Assembly: GCF_014201335.1 (NCBI RefSeq)
Contig: NZ_JACHEB010000015.1
Span: 1 to 64,000, forward strand
Reading direction: 5' to 3'
From: Tunturiibacter gelidiferens
GTDB lineage: Bacteria > Acidobacteriota > Terriglobia > Terriglobales > Acidobacteriaceae
Length of the DNA stretch: 64,000 nt
The notes under the pieces were generated by a model. It saw only the letters and a program-made list of their open reading frames with translations, was not told where the DNA came from and did no database searches. A program made the position numbers and the translations under genes. Shown here in pieces: positions 8,093-15,740 of this stretch; position 1 is the stretch's first letter, and each line of letters opens with the position of its first letter.

Positions 8093-9907
8093 CTACTTCA
8101 TCTCTTCAATCACCTTCTTTAACTCATTCGGTATCGGCGTAAGTACGCGCTTCTCGACTTGCATCTCACCGTCTGCGCTTCGACTGATGACGATGTTGTA
8201 CTTTCCCCACTCCGAGTCCTTGTTGGGGAAGTCTTCGCGGAACTGCGCGCCGCGACTTTCTTTTCGCAGCAGCGCGGCACGGGTAATGGCTTCGGACACG
8301 ATCATCATGTTTCCGATATCGATCGCCGTGTGCCAGCCGTTGTTGTACTCCCGATTGCCTGCTATGCCTGTTCGCTCTGCTCGCGCGCGTAATTGCCCGA
8401 TCGCGTCGAGCGCCTGTTGCATTTCATTCTCGACTCGCACGATCCCGACTAGGTCCTGCATGGTTTCCTGCAGATCGTATTGAATCTGGTATGGGTTCTC
8501 GCCGGCAGGGCCACGGTCAAAGGGAGCGAGGGCCGCCGTTGCGGTGGTCTGAATCTCCTCCTCGTCGATCGTTACTGGGCCGTTGGCATTGGCGAATTCT
8601 GCGGCAAAGCGCCCCGCACGCCTTCCGAATACAACGAGATCAGACAGGGAATTCCCGCCCAGCCGATTCGCGCCATGCAATCCTGCTGCCGCCTCCCCCG
8701 CGGCGAAAAGTCCTGGCACATTGGACATCTGCGAATCGCCATCGACGCGAATTCCGCCCATCATGTAGTGAGTCGTTGGACCGACTTCCATCGGCTCCTT
8801 CGTGATGTCAAGATCGGCAAGCTGCTTGAATTGGTGATACATGCTGGGGAGCTTGCGTTTGATATGCTCCTCCGATTTCGGCATGCGCTCCTTGATCCAG
8901 GAAATATCGAGGAAGACACCGCCGTGCGGCGAACCTCGACCTGCCTTGACTTCGCGATTGATGCACCGCGCAACATGATCCCTGGTGAGCAGCTCAGGCG
9001 GACGGCGCGCATTCTTATCGCCTTGCGTATACCGCCAGCCTTCTTCTTCAGAGTGCGCAGTCTGCTCCTTATAGAGGTCAGGGATGTCGTCGAACATGAA
9101 TCGGCGGCCTTCGCTGTTGCGCAAGATGCCGCCTTCGCCGCGGACACCTTCGGTTACGAGAATGCCGCTCACGCTGATCGGCCAGACCATGCCGGTGGGG
9201 TGAAACTGAACGAATTCCATGTCCTGGAGTTCGGCGCCGGCGCGATACGCCAACGCAAGGCCGTCGCCTGTATACTCCCAACTGTTGCTGGTCACCTTGA
9301 AGGCACGCCCGATTCCGCCGGTGGCCAGTACCACTGCCTTCGCCTCCCACAACTGGAAGCGGCCCCTCTCGCGGTCGTATCCGCAAGCTCCTGCAATGCG
9401 ATTTCCGTCGAGCAGCAGGCTGAGTACCGTGCACTCCATGTGGACTTCCATCCCAGCATGGATGCCGTGGTCCTGGAGTGTGCGTATCATCTCCAACCCG
9501 GTGCGGTCGCCGACGTGGGCCAGCCTGGGGTATCGGTGTCCGCCGAAGTTTCGTTGAAGAATCTTGCCGTCCGTTGTGCGATCGAAAAGCGCGCCCCATG
9601 CTTCGAGTTCGCGGACGCATTCCGGAGCTTCTTTAGCGTGGAGCTCGGCCATACGCCAGTTGTTCAGGTACTGACCGCCACGCATCGTATCGGCGAAATG
9701 AACCCGCCAGTTATCGCGATCGTCGACATTGGCCAGCGCTGCCGCGATGCCTCCTTCGGCCATTACGGTATGCGCTTTGCCGAGTAGCGATTTGCAGACC
9801 ACGCCCACCTTCGCACCCGCGGCTCCAGCTTCGATGGCGGCGCGCAGGCCTGCTCCGCCAGCTCCAATCACGAGTACGTCGTAGGAGCACCGCTGGAATT
9901 CCGGCAT
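8093..9907 (-). CDS. sdhA: Succinate dehydrogenase/fumarate reductase flavoprotein subunit
   Basis: 604-residue catalytic subunit that oxidises succinate to fumarate (or the reverse) on covalently bound FAD. Visible motifs: the dinucleotide-binding DVLVIGAGGAGLRAAIEA, the histidine that normally carries FAD in GKAHTVMAEGGIAAA, the substrate-site FVQFHPTG, and the FAD-closing FAAGEAAAGLHGANRLGGNS. Full length for the family. The start codon at 9907 lies directly next to the stop of the anchor gene (9908-9910), so translation is probably coupled. It belongs to the same Sdh1-like set as its neighbours. Direction in the cell (succinate oxidation or fumarate reduction) cannot be told from sequence alone. 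Confidence 0.93.
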   Translation of the reverse strand: MPEFQRCSYDVLVIGAGGAGLRAAIEAGAAGAKVGVVCKSLLGKAHTVMAEGGIAAALANVDDRDNWRVHFADTMRGGQYLNNWRMAELHAKEAPECVRELEAWGALFDRTTDGKILQRNFGGHRYPRLAHVGDRTGLEMIRTLQDHGIHAGMEVHMECTVLSLLLDGNRIAGACGYDRERGRFQLWEAKAVVLATGGIGRAFKVTSNSWEYTGDGLALAYRAGAELQDMEFVQFHPTGMVWPISVSGILVTEGVRGEGGILRNSEGRRFMFDDIPDLYKEQTAHSEEEGWRYTQGDKNARRPPELLTRDHVARCINREVKAGRGSPHGGVFLDISWIKERMPKSEEHIKRKLPSMYHQFKQLADLDITKEPMEVGPTTHYMMGGIRVDGDSQMSNVPGLFAAGEAAAGLHGANRLGGNSLSDLVVFGRRAGRFAAEFANANGPVTIDEEEIQTTATAALAPFDRGPAGENPYQIQYDLQETMQDLVGIVRVENEMQQALDAIGQLRARAERTGIAGNREYNNGWHTAIDIGNMMIVSEAITRAALLRKESRGAQFREDFPNKDSEWGKYNIVISRSADGEMQVEKRVLTPIPNELKKVIEEMK

Positions 9908-10765
9908 CTAGAGAATTCTCCAGTCATGCCAGATGCCCATCGAACAGAGACGGACGTAAATATCGGAAAAAGCAACCCAAAGAAGGCTCGCCCATGCCCA
10001 CTTCTTATGCCCCGAGTTCAATCGACTCCCGAAGTTGTAGATCTTGTGCCGAACGGGGTGATCCGAGATCTGGTCAAATGTTCCGCCGATCAGGTGTCGG
10101 AATGCATGACACCCGAATACGTATCCGGCCAGGAGCACGACATTCACGACCAAAACGAGGCTCCCAACCCCGATCCCAAATCCCTCAGGAAAAAAGAAAG
10201 ACCTCAGCGCGTCGTAGACCAGAAAGCCCCAGACAATGTACGAGAGCCTCAGAAAGTAGCGATGAAAATTCTGCATAATGAGCGGAAAGGTTCTTTCCCC
10301 CAAATAACTCTTCCTGGGCTCACTCACCGCACATGCCGGAGGATCGGCCCAGAACGATTTGTAATACGCGCCGCGGTAGTAGTAGCAAGTCACACGGAAC
10401 AAGCCTGGAATCCAGAGAATGAACAGCGCCGGAGAAAAGGGCAGAAAGTTCGGATACCATCCCGGTTTCGGGCCAAACAAGGCGTGTGGCGAGCTGCCGA
10501 AAAGCTCGGGTGAGTAAAACGGTGAGATATACGGACCGTAGGTGTAATGACTGTTCTGGAACGCCGCCCAGTTGGCATAGACGAGAAACGCGCCGAAACC
10601 CAAGAGGACTGCCGTCGGAGAAAGCCACCAGGCGTCGCGCCGCGATGTTTGGCCGAACTTGCCGTCTTTCCAGACTATGTCGGGAGTTGGCACAAGTCCC
10701 TCCACGGCGGAGGGGCATTCGCAGACTGCGCCCTTCCCGTCCAATGGCATCGGATTGTATAGCAA
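9908..10765 (-). CDS. sdhC: Succinate dehydrogenase membrane anchor, Sdh1-like (single five-helix subunit)
   Basis: 285-residue integral membrane protein with about five hydrophobic helices (around 50-68, 108-126, 170-187, 200-220, 257-272). It replaces the usual SdhC plus SdhD pair. Candidate metal or haem ligands are C127 in RVTCYYYRGAYYKSFW, C145 in DPPACAV, H168 in NFHRYFLR, and C219/H220/H224 in GCHAFRHLIGG. A Rieske-type cluster in the membrane anchor has been reported for mycobacterial Sdh1; whether these residues do the same here is inference. The gene opens the operon with an ATG at 10765, then sdhA and sdhB follow without gaps. The upstream 390 bp presumably hold the promoter. Confidence 0.8.
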   Translation of the reverse strand: MLYNPMPLDGKGAVCECPSAVEGLVPTPDIVWKDGKFGQTSRRDAWWLSPTAVLLGFGAFLVYANWAAFQNSHYTYGPYISPFYSPELFGSSPHALFGPKPGWYPNFLPFSPALFILWIPGLFRVTCYYYRGAYYKSFWADPPACAVSEPRKSYLGERTFPLIMQNFHRYFLRLSYIVWGFLVYDALRSFFFPEGFGIGVGSLVLVVNVVLLAGYVFGCHAFRHLIGGTFDQISDHPVRHKIYNFGSRLNSGHKKWAWASLLWVAFSDIYVRLCSMGIWHDWRIL

Positions 10766-11152
10766 GAACTCGATCGTCAGCTACCTGCCATGTGAGTCAG
10801 GCGGAATCCGGACCGACCAGTCATGCGGAAGTCATCCCGGTTCAGCCCTCCAGCTACCTAATTCCTCCCGGTCGACGGGCAAACCGCACCTTACCCGTTG
10901 ACCGTTCGGGCGCAGGTTCAATTCAGTCAACACATGCGCATTTAGCGGAAGTCGCTCCACCATACTGGGCGCCCGTAACTCACCGCCCATCGGGTGAATT
11001 GCTGATCAGAATGGAATCTACTCTTCAGGTGGATCGATGCACGCTGACCTTGTTCATACTAGGTCACCGTCGCCTGCGTATGGCAACGATGCTCCCTCAA
11101 AAATCCAGCTCGCAGATCCACTATCTCAAGTGGCACTCACGCCTGTCGCGAA
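10766..11152. other. Intergenic region upstream of sdhC
   Basis: About 390 bp between the sdh operon and the hypothetical gene at 11153, both on the minus strand. No reading frame with a recognisable motif. Likely carries the sdh promoter; I could not pick a convincing -35/-10 pair. Confidence 0.4.
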
Positions 11153-12166
11153 TCAGAACCGATACCCCGGCTTAAGTTCACAACCATACACTGTGGTCTT
11201 CTCTTTTGCCGTATCAGTTCGGACAGTGCATGTGGCCCAGCTCAAATTGAGCGCCGGCCCCAGCGGGAATACCATCGGAGAGCCGTCGATCTCAGCCTCA
11301 AGGCTCACGCCCTCCTGAGTGGGGGGCAGCGTAAAGTTCAGAGTTCGGCCAAAGATCACCGGGTACAACTGCCGGACATTGGAGTCGATTGCCGAGTGAT
11401 AGACCTCAGCCTCCATCAGGAAGGTCGCCGTGTGCGACCAGTCCAGGGCCGAAACAGTGATGTTGCGTCCGCCATGAATAAAACCGCTTGAATCGATCCG
11501 CGTAAACGGACACGGCCCCGCGATGCAGGAGGCTCTTACATTGCTGAACGTACTGTCCGCTCCCGCATCCAGCGATTCCGAAGCAGAAGCGGCCTTCCAT
11601 TTCCCATCCGGTGAACACGGAGCCTGATGATTGCAGGGCACGTTTCCCGTATTCAAAACCTGAAAGGTCTTGACTGCGCTGCCCACATTTGTTTCGGTCC
11701 GGGAATTGAGCGTATATCTCACCCGGATATTGGTCACCACCGCCTCCGGATGGCTGGGTCCAGCCATGGTCTTAGGAGGGATCGGAATCATTGCCGCGAC
11801 ATAAAGCGCATTCTTAATCTCCAACCTTCCTGTCTGCACAGTCATATCAAGTGGTTCGTAGGACGGATGCCGGAAGCTGACCATAATCGGCTTCCCGGAC
11901 AACACTCCTTTTTGCAGGACCAGGTTGAAATAGCCCGAGGCTTCAGATCGGGTCGTGGCGCTCGCCACGCTATCCGATGCTGTGATCACAACATTTGCTA
12001 TTGGCACCTGCTTCTTCGTGTCGGCATCGTGCTGGATCACTGCTCCTTCAATCGGCATTGATTGCCGCACGTTGATCGATCTCAACCGGTTCGTGCGCAG
12101 GAACAACCCAAGCACCACGGCTGCCGCCACTGCGATGATCGTCCAGACAACTTTCTTTGCCGTCAT
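11153..12166 (-). CDS. Membrane-anchored protein with carboxypeptidase-regulatory-like domain
   Basis: 337 residues of unknown function. The N-terminus is a signal anchor (VVWTIIAVAAAVVLGLFL), followed by an extracytoplasmic beta-sandwich that reads like a carboxypeptidase regulatory-like domain (QVPIANVVITASDS, SGYFNLVLQKGV, KPIMVSFRHPSYEPLDM). The C-terminal half is strand-rich with four paired cysteines (NVPCNHQAPC, SCIAGPCPF), so disulfides are likely. Such domains are common on Acidobacteriota surface proteins. It is divergent from the GH144 gene at 12306. It could be a surface binding protein; no catalytic motif is visible. The frame is intact. Confidence 0.55.
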   Translation of the reverse strand: MTAKKVVWTIIAVAAAVVLGLFLRTNRLRSINVRQSMPIEGAVIQHDADTKKQVPIANVVITASDSVASATTRSEASGYFNLVLQKGVLSGKPIMVSFRHPSYEPLDMTVQTGRLEIKNALYVAAMIPIPPKTMAGPSHPEAVVTNIRVRYTLNSRTETNVGSAVKTFQVLNTGNVPCNHQAPCSPDGKWKAASASESLDAGADSTFSNVRASCIAGPCPFTRIDSSGFIHGGRNITVSALDWSHTATFLMEAEVYHSAIDSNVRQLYPVIFGRTLNFTLPPTQEGVSLEAEIDGSPMVFPLGPALNLSWATCTVRTDTAKEKTTVYGCELKPGYRF

Positions 12167-12305
12167 TCAGCACCGATAAATACTTGGACGCACAACCTGG
12201 AGAACGTGCTGCCCGGGGGGCTGCACTTACAGGCGCATTTGTGCATCTATTATTCAATACATGTGTCGCCAGAATTGGTTTCCCGGACGAATGCGGATGG
12301 CTTGA

Positions 12306-13688
12306 ATGAGCGCAGATAAAAGTGCAGATGACATCGAGAATCTAACTTCCCGGCGCCGGCTGCTGCGCCAGATGGCTGGTGTCTCATTGGCTCTGCCATT
12401 CGCTCAATGGAAACCGCTTCCTGTTTGGGCGCAGGCGTCCGTGCAACGAACTGACAGACGGGGTAAGGAACCAGCACGTCTCCCTCCTCCAACCGCCCTT
12501 TCGCCTGAGGATGATAAGTTTCTGGACGACCTTGAACGCAGCAGCTTCCTCTTCTTCTGGGAGCAAGCCAATCCGCAGACCGGATTAATCAAAGATCGCT
12601 GCAACGTCCACATAAACGACACCGGTGTCGTCGCAAGCGTCGCGTCCACCGGCTTCGGACTGACCGCAATCTGCATCGCAGAAAAACGCGGCTACATCTC
12701 TCACCAGGACGCGCGCCTTCGCATCATCGCGACACTCGTATTTCTTTGGAGGAAGCTGCCGACGCACCGCGGATTCTTCTATCACTTCGCCAACATCAAT
12801 ACCGGCGAAAGAATCTGGGACTCCGAAGTCTCTTCTGTCGACACGGCATTATTGCTCTGCGGCATCCTCACCTGCCGCGAGCACTTTCAGGATCGCGACA
12901 TGATCGAACTGGCAGAGGCAATCTTCGACCGGGTGGACTGGACCTGGCTCTCAGAAGACACCACCCTGCTCTCCATGGGCTGGACACCTGAGATGGGCTT
13001 CCTGCCGTACAAGTGGGACTACTACAGCGAATTGATGATGATCTATCTGCTAGGAATGGGTTCTTCCTCTCACCCATTGCGGCCCGAGGCGTGGTTGGCT
13101 TGGAAACGAACCACCTTCGAATATGGCGGCCTGCGCTACATCGGCTCCTTCGCCCCGCTCTTCGTGCACCAGTACTCCCAGGCTTGGTTCGACTTTCGGC
13201 ACAAGCGCGACAAGTACGCGGATTATTTTCAGAACTCGACCACCGCCACCGAAGTTCACCGGCGCTTCTGCATCGAATTGGGCAAAAGCTTTCCCGACTA
13301 CAGCGACGACCTCTGGGGCATCACCGCCTCCGACTCCGACAAAGGCTACGTAATCTGGGGCGGCCCACCGGCCATGGGTCCAATCGATGGAACCGTAGTT
13401 CCCGCGGCCCCCGGAGGCTCGCTTCCATTTCTGCCCGAGGCCACCATCCGTGTCCTCAAAAACATCAGAACCCATTACCCTCAGGCCTGGAGCCGCTACG
13501 GCTTCGTGGATGCCTTCAATCCATTGAAGAAATGGTATGACACCGACATCGTCGGAATCGACACTGGCATTACCATGCTCATGGCTGAAAACGCGCGATC
13601 CGCCTTCGTCTGGGAGACATTCATGAAGAACCCCGAGGCGCAACGCGGAATGACCAATGCAGGCTTCAAAAGCTATAACCCCGCCTAA
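12306..13688 (+). CDS. Tat-exported glucoamylase-family protein (GH144-like endo-beta-1,2-glucanase)
   Basis: 460 residues. The N-terminus carries a twin-arginine signal (SRRRLLRQMAGVSLALPFA) after about 15 residues, so it is probably folded before export. The body matches the glucoamylase/GH144 family with its (alpha/alpha)6 barrel: DLERSSFLFFWEQANPQTGL, a VASVASTGFGLTAICIAE segment, GFFYHFANINTGER, and the C-terminal YGFVDAFNPL and DTDIVGIDTGITMLMAEN. Characterised GH144 members cut beta-1,2-glucans; the acid catalysts cannot be assigned by eye. No carbohydrate-binding module. It is a single gene on its own promoter, divergent from 11153-12166, and undamaged. Confidence 0.78.
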   Translation: MSADKSADDIENLTSRRRLLRQMAGVSLALPFAQWKPLPVWAQASVQRTDRRGKEPARLPPPTALSPEDDKFLDDLERSSFLFFWEQANPQTGLIKDRCNVHINDTGVVASVASTGFGLTAICIAEKRGYISHQDARLRIIATLVFLWRKLPTHRGFFYHFANINTGERIWDSEVSSVDTALLLCGILTCREHFQDRDMIELAEAIFDRVDWTWLSEDTTLLSMGWTPEMGFLPYKWDYYSELMMIYLLGMGSSSHPLRPEAWLAWKRTTFEYGGLRYIGSFAPLFVHQYSQAWFDFRHKRDKYADYFQNSTTATEVHRRFCIELGKSFPDYSDDLWGITASDSDKGYVIWGGPPAMGPIDGTVVPAAPGGSLPFLPEATIRVLKNIRTHYPQAWSRYGFVDAFNPLKKWYDTDIVGIDTGITMLMAENARSAFVWETFMKNPEAQRGMTNAGFKSYNPA

Positions 13689-13905
13689 ATGGATTACGTT
13701 CACATGAACATTTCCCGGTCAGAATTAGTTCGATACGTCGTAGGAAGTTACGGTCACTCCCGAGTGACGGCAATCCGGCATGTAGAGGTTGGCGCTTGGA
13801 TAACTTCCTGTCTGCCGACCAACCGGGAGTAAAGTGGCGAGAGGAGCGTTTTCCGTTACCTATCGCCGATGTATATCCATCGCACTTTGATCGGCACAGT
13901 CATTT

Positions 13906-14397
13906 TTAGTTCTCCGATTTGATTCGTCGTAGGACGGTGAGCGGGATGGAGCGATCAGGACGAGCGGGAACCTTCCACCTGAGTTCATCGCCTGTCATTT
14001 CATAGGGGCGTACCTGCGTCGTGTCGTCCTAGTTGGGAAAGGAAGCTCGATCGATATGGAAGCTGATGGTGCCCATAGCAGGATCGACGGGATAACGGCC
14101 AAAGTGGACGCTCATCCCGAGTGAAGCATCCTTGTACTCTTCGGCAGTTCCTTTCAGTTTGTCTCCAGTGGAAAACTTCAAGCGGTCCGCGCGATAGATC
14201 TCAACCGCATAATGGCCGTCGGCGGTGAAGATGATAAGCCCGTGCGGGTTGGCCGCGAAGTCGGAGACGCGTGTCCCATCGGGAAGGATCTTGTCCGCTC
14301 CGGCGAGGGCCCATGTCCCGACGATCGATGGCGTTTGCGCGTGCGCGAAAAGAGAGGCCAATAGAAGCATGACGAGAAACAACAAGCGTCTGATCAT
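13906..14397 (-). pseudogene. Secreted lipocalin-like protein interrupted by an in-frame stop
   Basis: Begins MIRRLLFLVMLLLASLFAHA, a clear signal peptide, then a lipocalin-like beta-barrel (PSIVGTWALAGADKILPDGT, NPHGLIIFTADGHYAVEIYR). A TAG stop falls at 14029-14031 right after SFHIDRASFPN. The same frame continues DDTTQVRPYEMTGDELRW and IPLTVLRRIKSEN to a TAA at 13906-13908, which completes the normal 160-residue domain (VGTW start, L-W-pattern end). The TAG most likely replaced a Trp codon. With the stop the last beta-strands are missing, so the product would not fold as a closed barrel. Readthrough is possible but there is no sign of a dedicated signal. Confidence 0.75.
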
Positions 14398-14443
14398 GCG
14401 GCCAATCTATCAACGCAATACCCGGCGTACAATTTGATTGTTC

Positions 14444-15407
14444 TCAACACACAGGTGAGGAAAGCTTATGTTTGATCTTCCCTCCGGCAAGCTGACCACC
14501 GATGGAATTGCCAACGTTGCGACGAGCCTTGGCCTTGGTCTGCAATCGCAGTACTGCTCCAAGCGCCCCCGTGAGAAGCGATGCCATGCGATCCGTGGCA
14601 ACGCCACTCGAGTTCGAATGACGATCTAGTGTGACGGACAGGCGTCCCAGCGCAGGAAGATTGTGGAGCGACCTTGAGGATACGAGACTTTCAGGAAGGT
14701 TGAGCGCGGTGCGTGACGTGATGCCGAGGCCACCAAGCAGTGCAGCCCAAAGACCGTCAAGGCTGGGACTGTTGGCGGCGATACGGTAAGGTATGTTCGC
14801 GCCTTCGAGATGCTGTATCGCACGCCTGCGGAAGATGCACTGCGGGCCAAGAGCGGCGAGCGGTAAGGGTTGACCTGGCGATGGCGTGAAGCTGGAGGAA
14901 GCAATCCAGACGACATCGAGTTCCCCAACCGTCCGCGCCGCGGCACGTTCTTCGTGACCAATGACAACGGCGAGGTCAATCTGCGACCTTTCAATCGCCT
15001 CGGCCAAAGCCGCGTTACCCTCAATACGGAGTTCGACCTGCATTTGCGGGTAGAGCGATGCGAAGTGGGAAAGAACAGAAGGCAGGATCGAGGCGAAGTC
15101 CACCGTACAGCCGACGCGAATATGCCCCGCGACGTTAGCACCTGCATGGTCTCAACGAATTCATCATTGAGTGCCAGAATGCGGCGGGCGTAGCTGAGGG
15201 CAACTTCCCCGGCTTCCGTCATGCGAGGCCGCGTCCACGTTTGCGAAACAGAGGCGTGCCGAGTTCATCCTGCAGCCGCTTCATCTGCAGACTGATCGCT
15301 GAAGGCGTACGGCCAAGGCGCTCCGCAGCCTGCGCCAGGCCACCCAGATCGTGGGCAACGGAGAAGGTGCGAAGGGTATCCAGGTCGACATTCGTGAGCG
15401 TTGGCAT
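14444..15407 (-). pseudogene. LysR-family regulator with two frameshifts
   Basis: The ATG at 15407 starts a normal LysR helix-turn-helix (NVDLDTLRTFSVAHDLGGLA, RLGRTPSAISLQMKRLQDEL, FRKRGRGLA). The frame stops at 15219 and resumes in another frame (MTEAGEVALSYARRIL, NDEFVETMQVL), consistent with one lost base near 15221. A second single-base loss in a run of Gs near 15129 moves the ligand-binding domain to a third frame (HIRVGCTVDFASILPSVLSHF onward, then ALAEAIERSQIDLAVVIGHE and GGLGITSRTALNLP). With both bases restored the length is 321 residues, normal for the family. Target genes unknown; the usual divergent partner is not recognisable in the 330 bp beyond 15407. Confidence 0.85.
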
Positions 15408-15740
15408 GAAATAGGTACAGTGTAGATGAACAGAACTAGGCCATCCCCTCGTCTGTTCCTATCAACTCCAACCTTCTTTGCAAGAGCGCCCGCAGAGGCC
15501 AGTGATCTCCGCCTTCGGAAGCTAGCCCATGCGGGCATCTGTGGTTTTGCGACGATCGCGAACCATAGCAGGAGCGATTCGCAGTTCCGGCTGACAGTTC
15601 CTCCCGGCTGACGGGCAATCCGGAAACTGTGTCAATTGGTGAGAACAGGGAGCCGAGCCTGTACAAGGCCAGATTCGAAGCTCGCGAAATCGCCAACCGT
15701 GGCCCGTTCAAAAGCGAAAGCGATGGACAAGGATTCGAAG
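15408..15740. other. Region without a recognisable gene
   Basis: About 330 bp between the LysR pseudogene and the kinase stop. Frames on both strands are low in sense content (Arg/Ser/Pro-rich) and match nothing I know. The LysR promoter would lie at its left edge. Confidence 0.4.
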
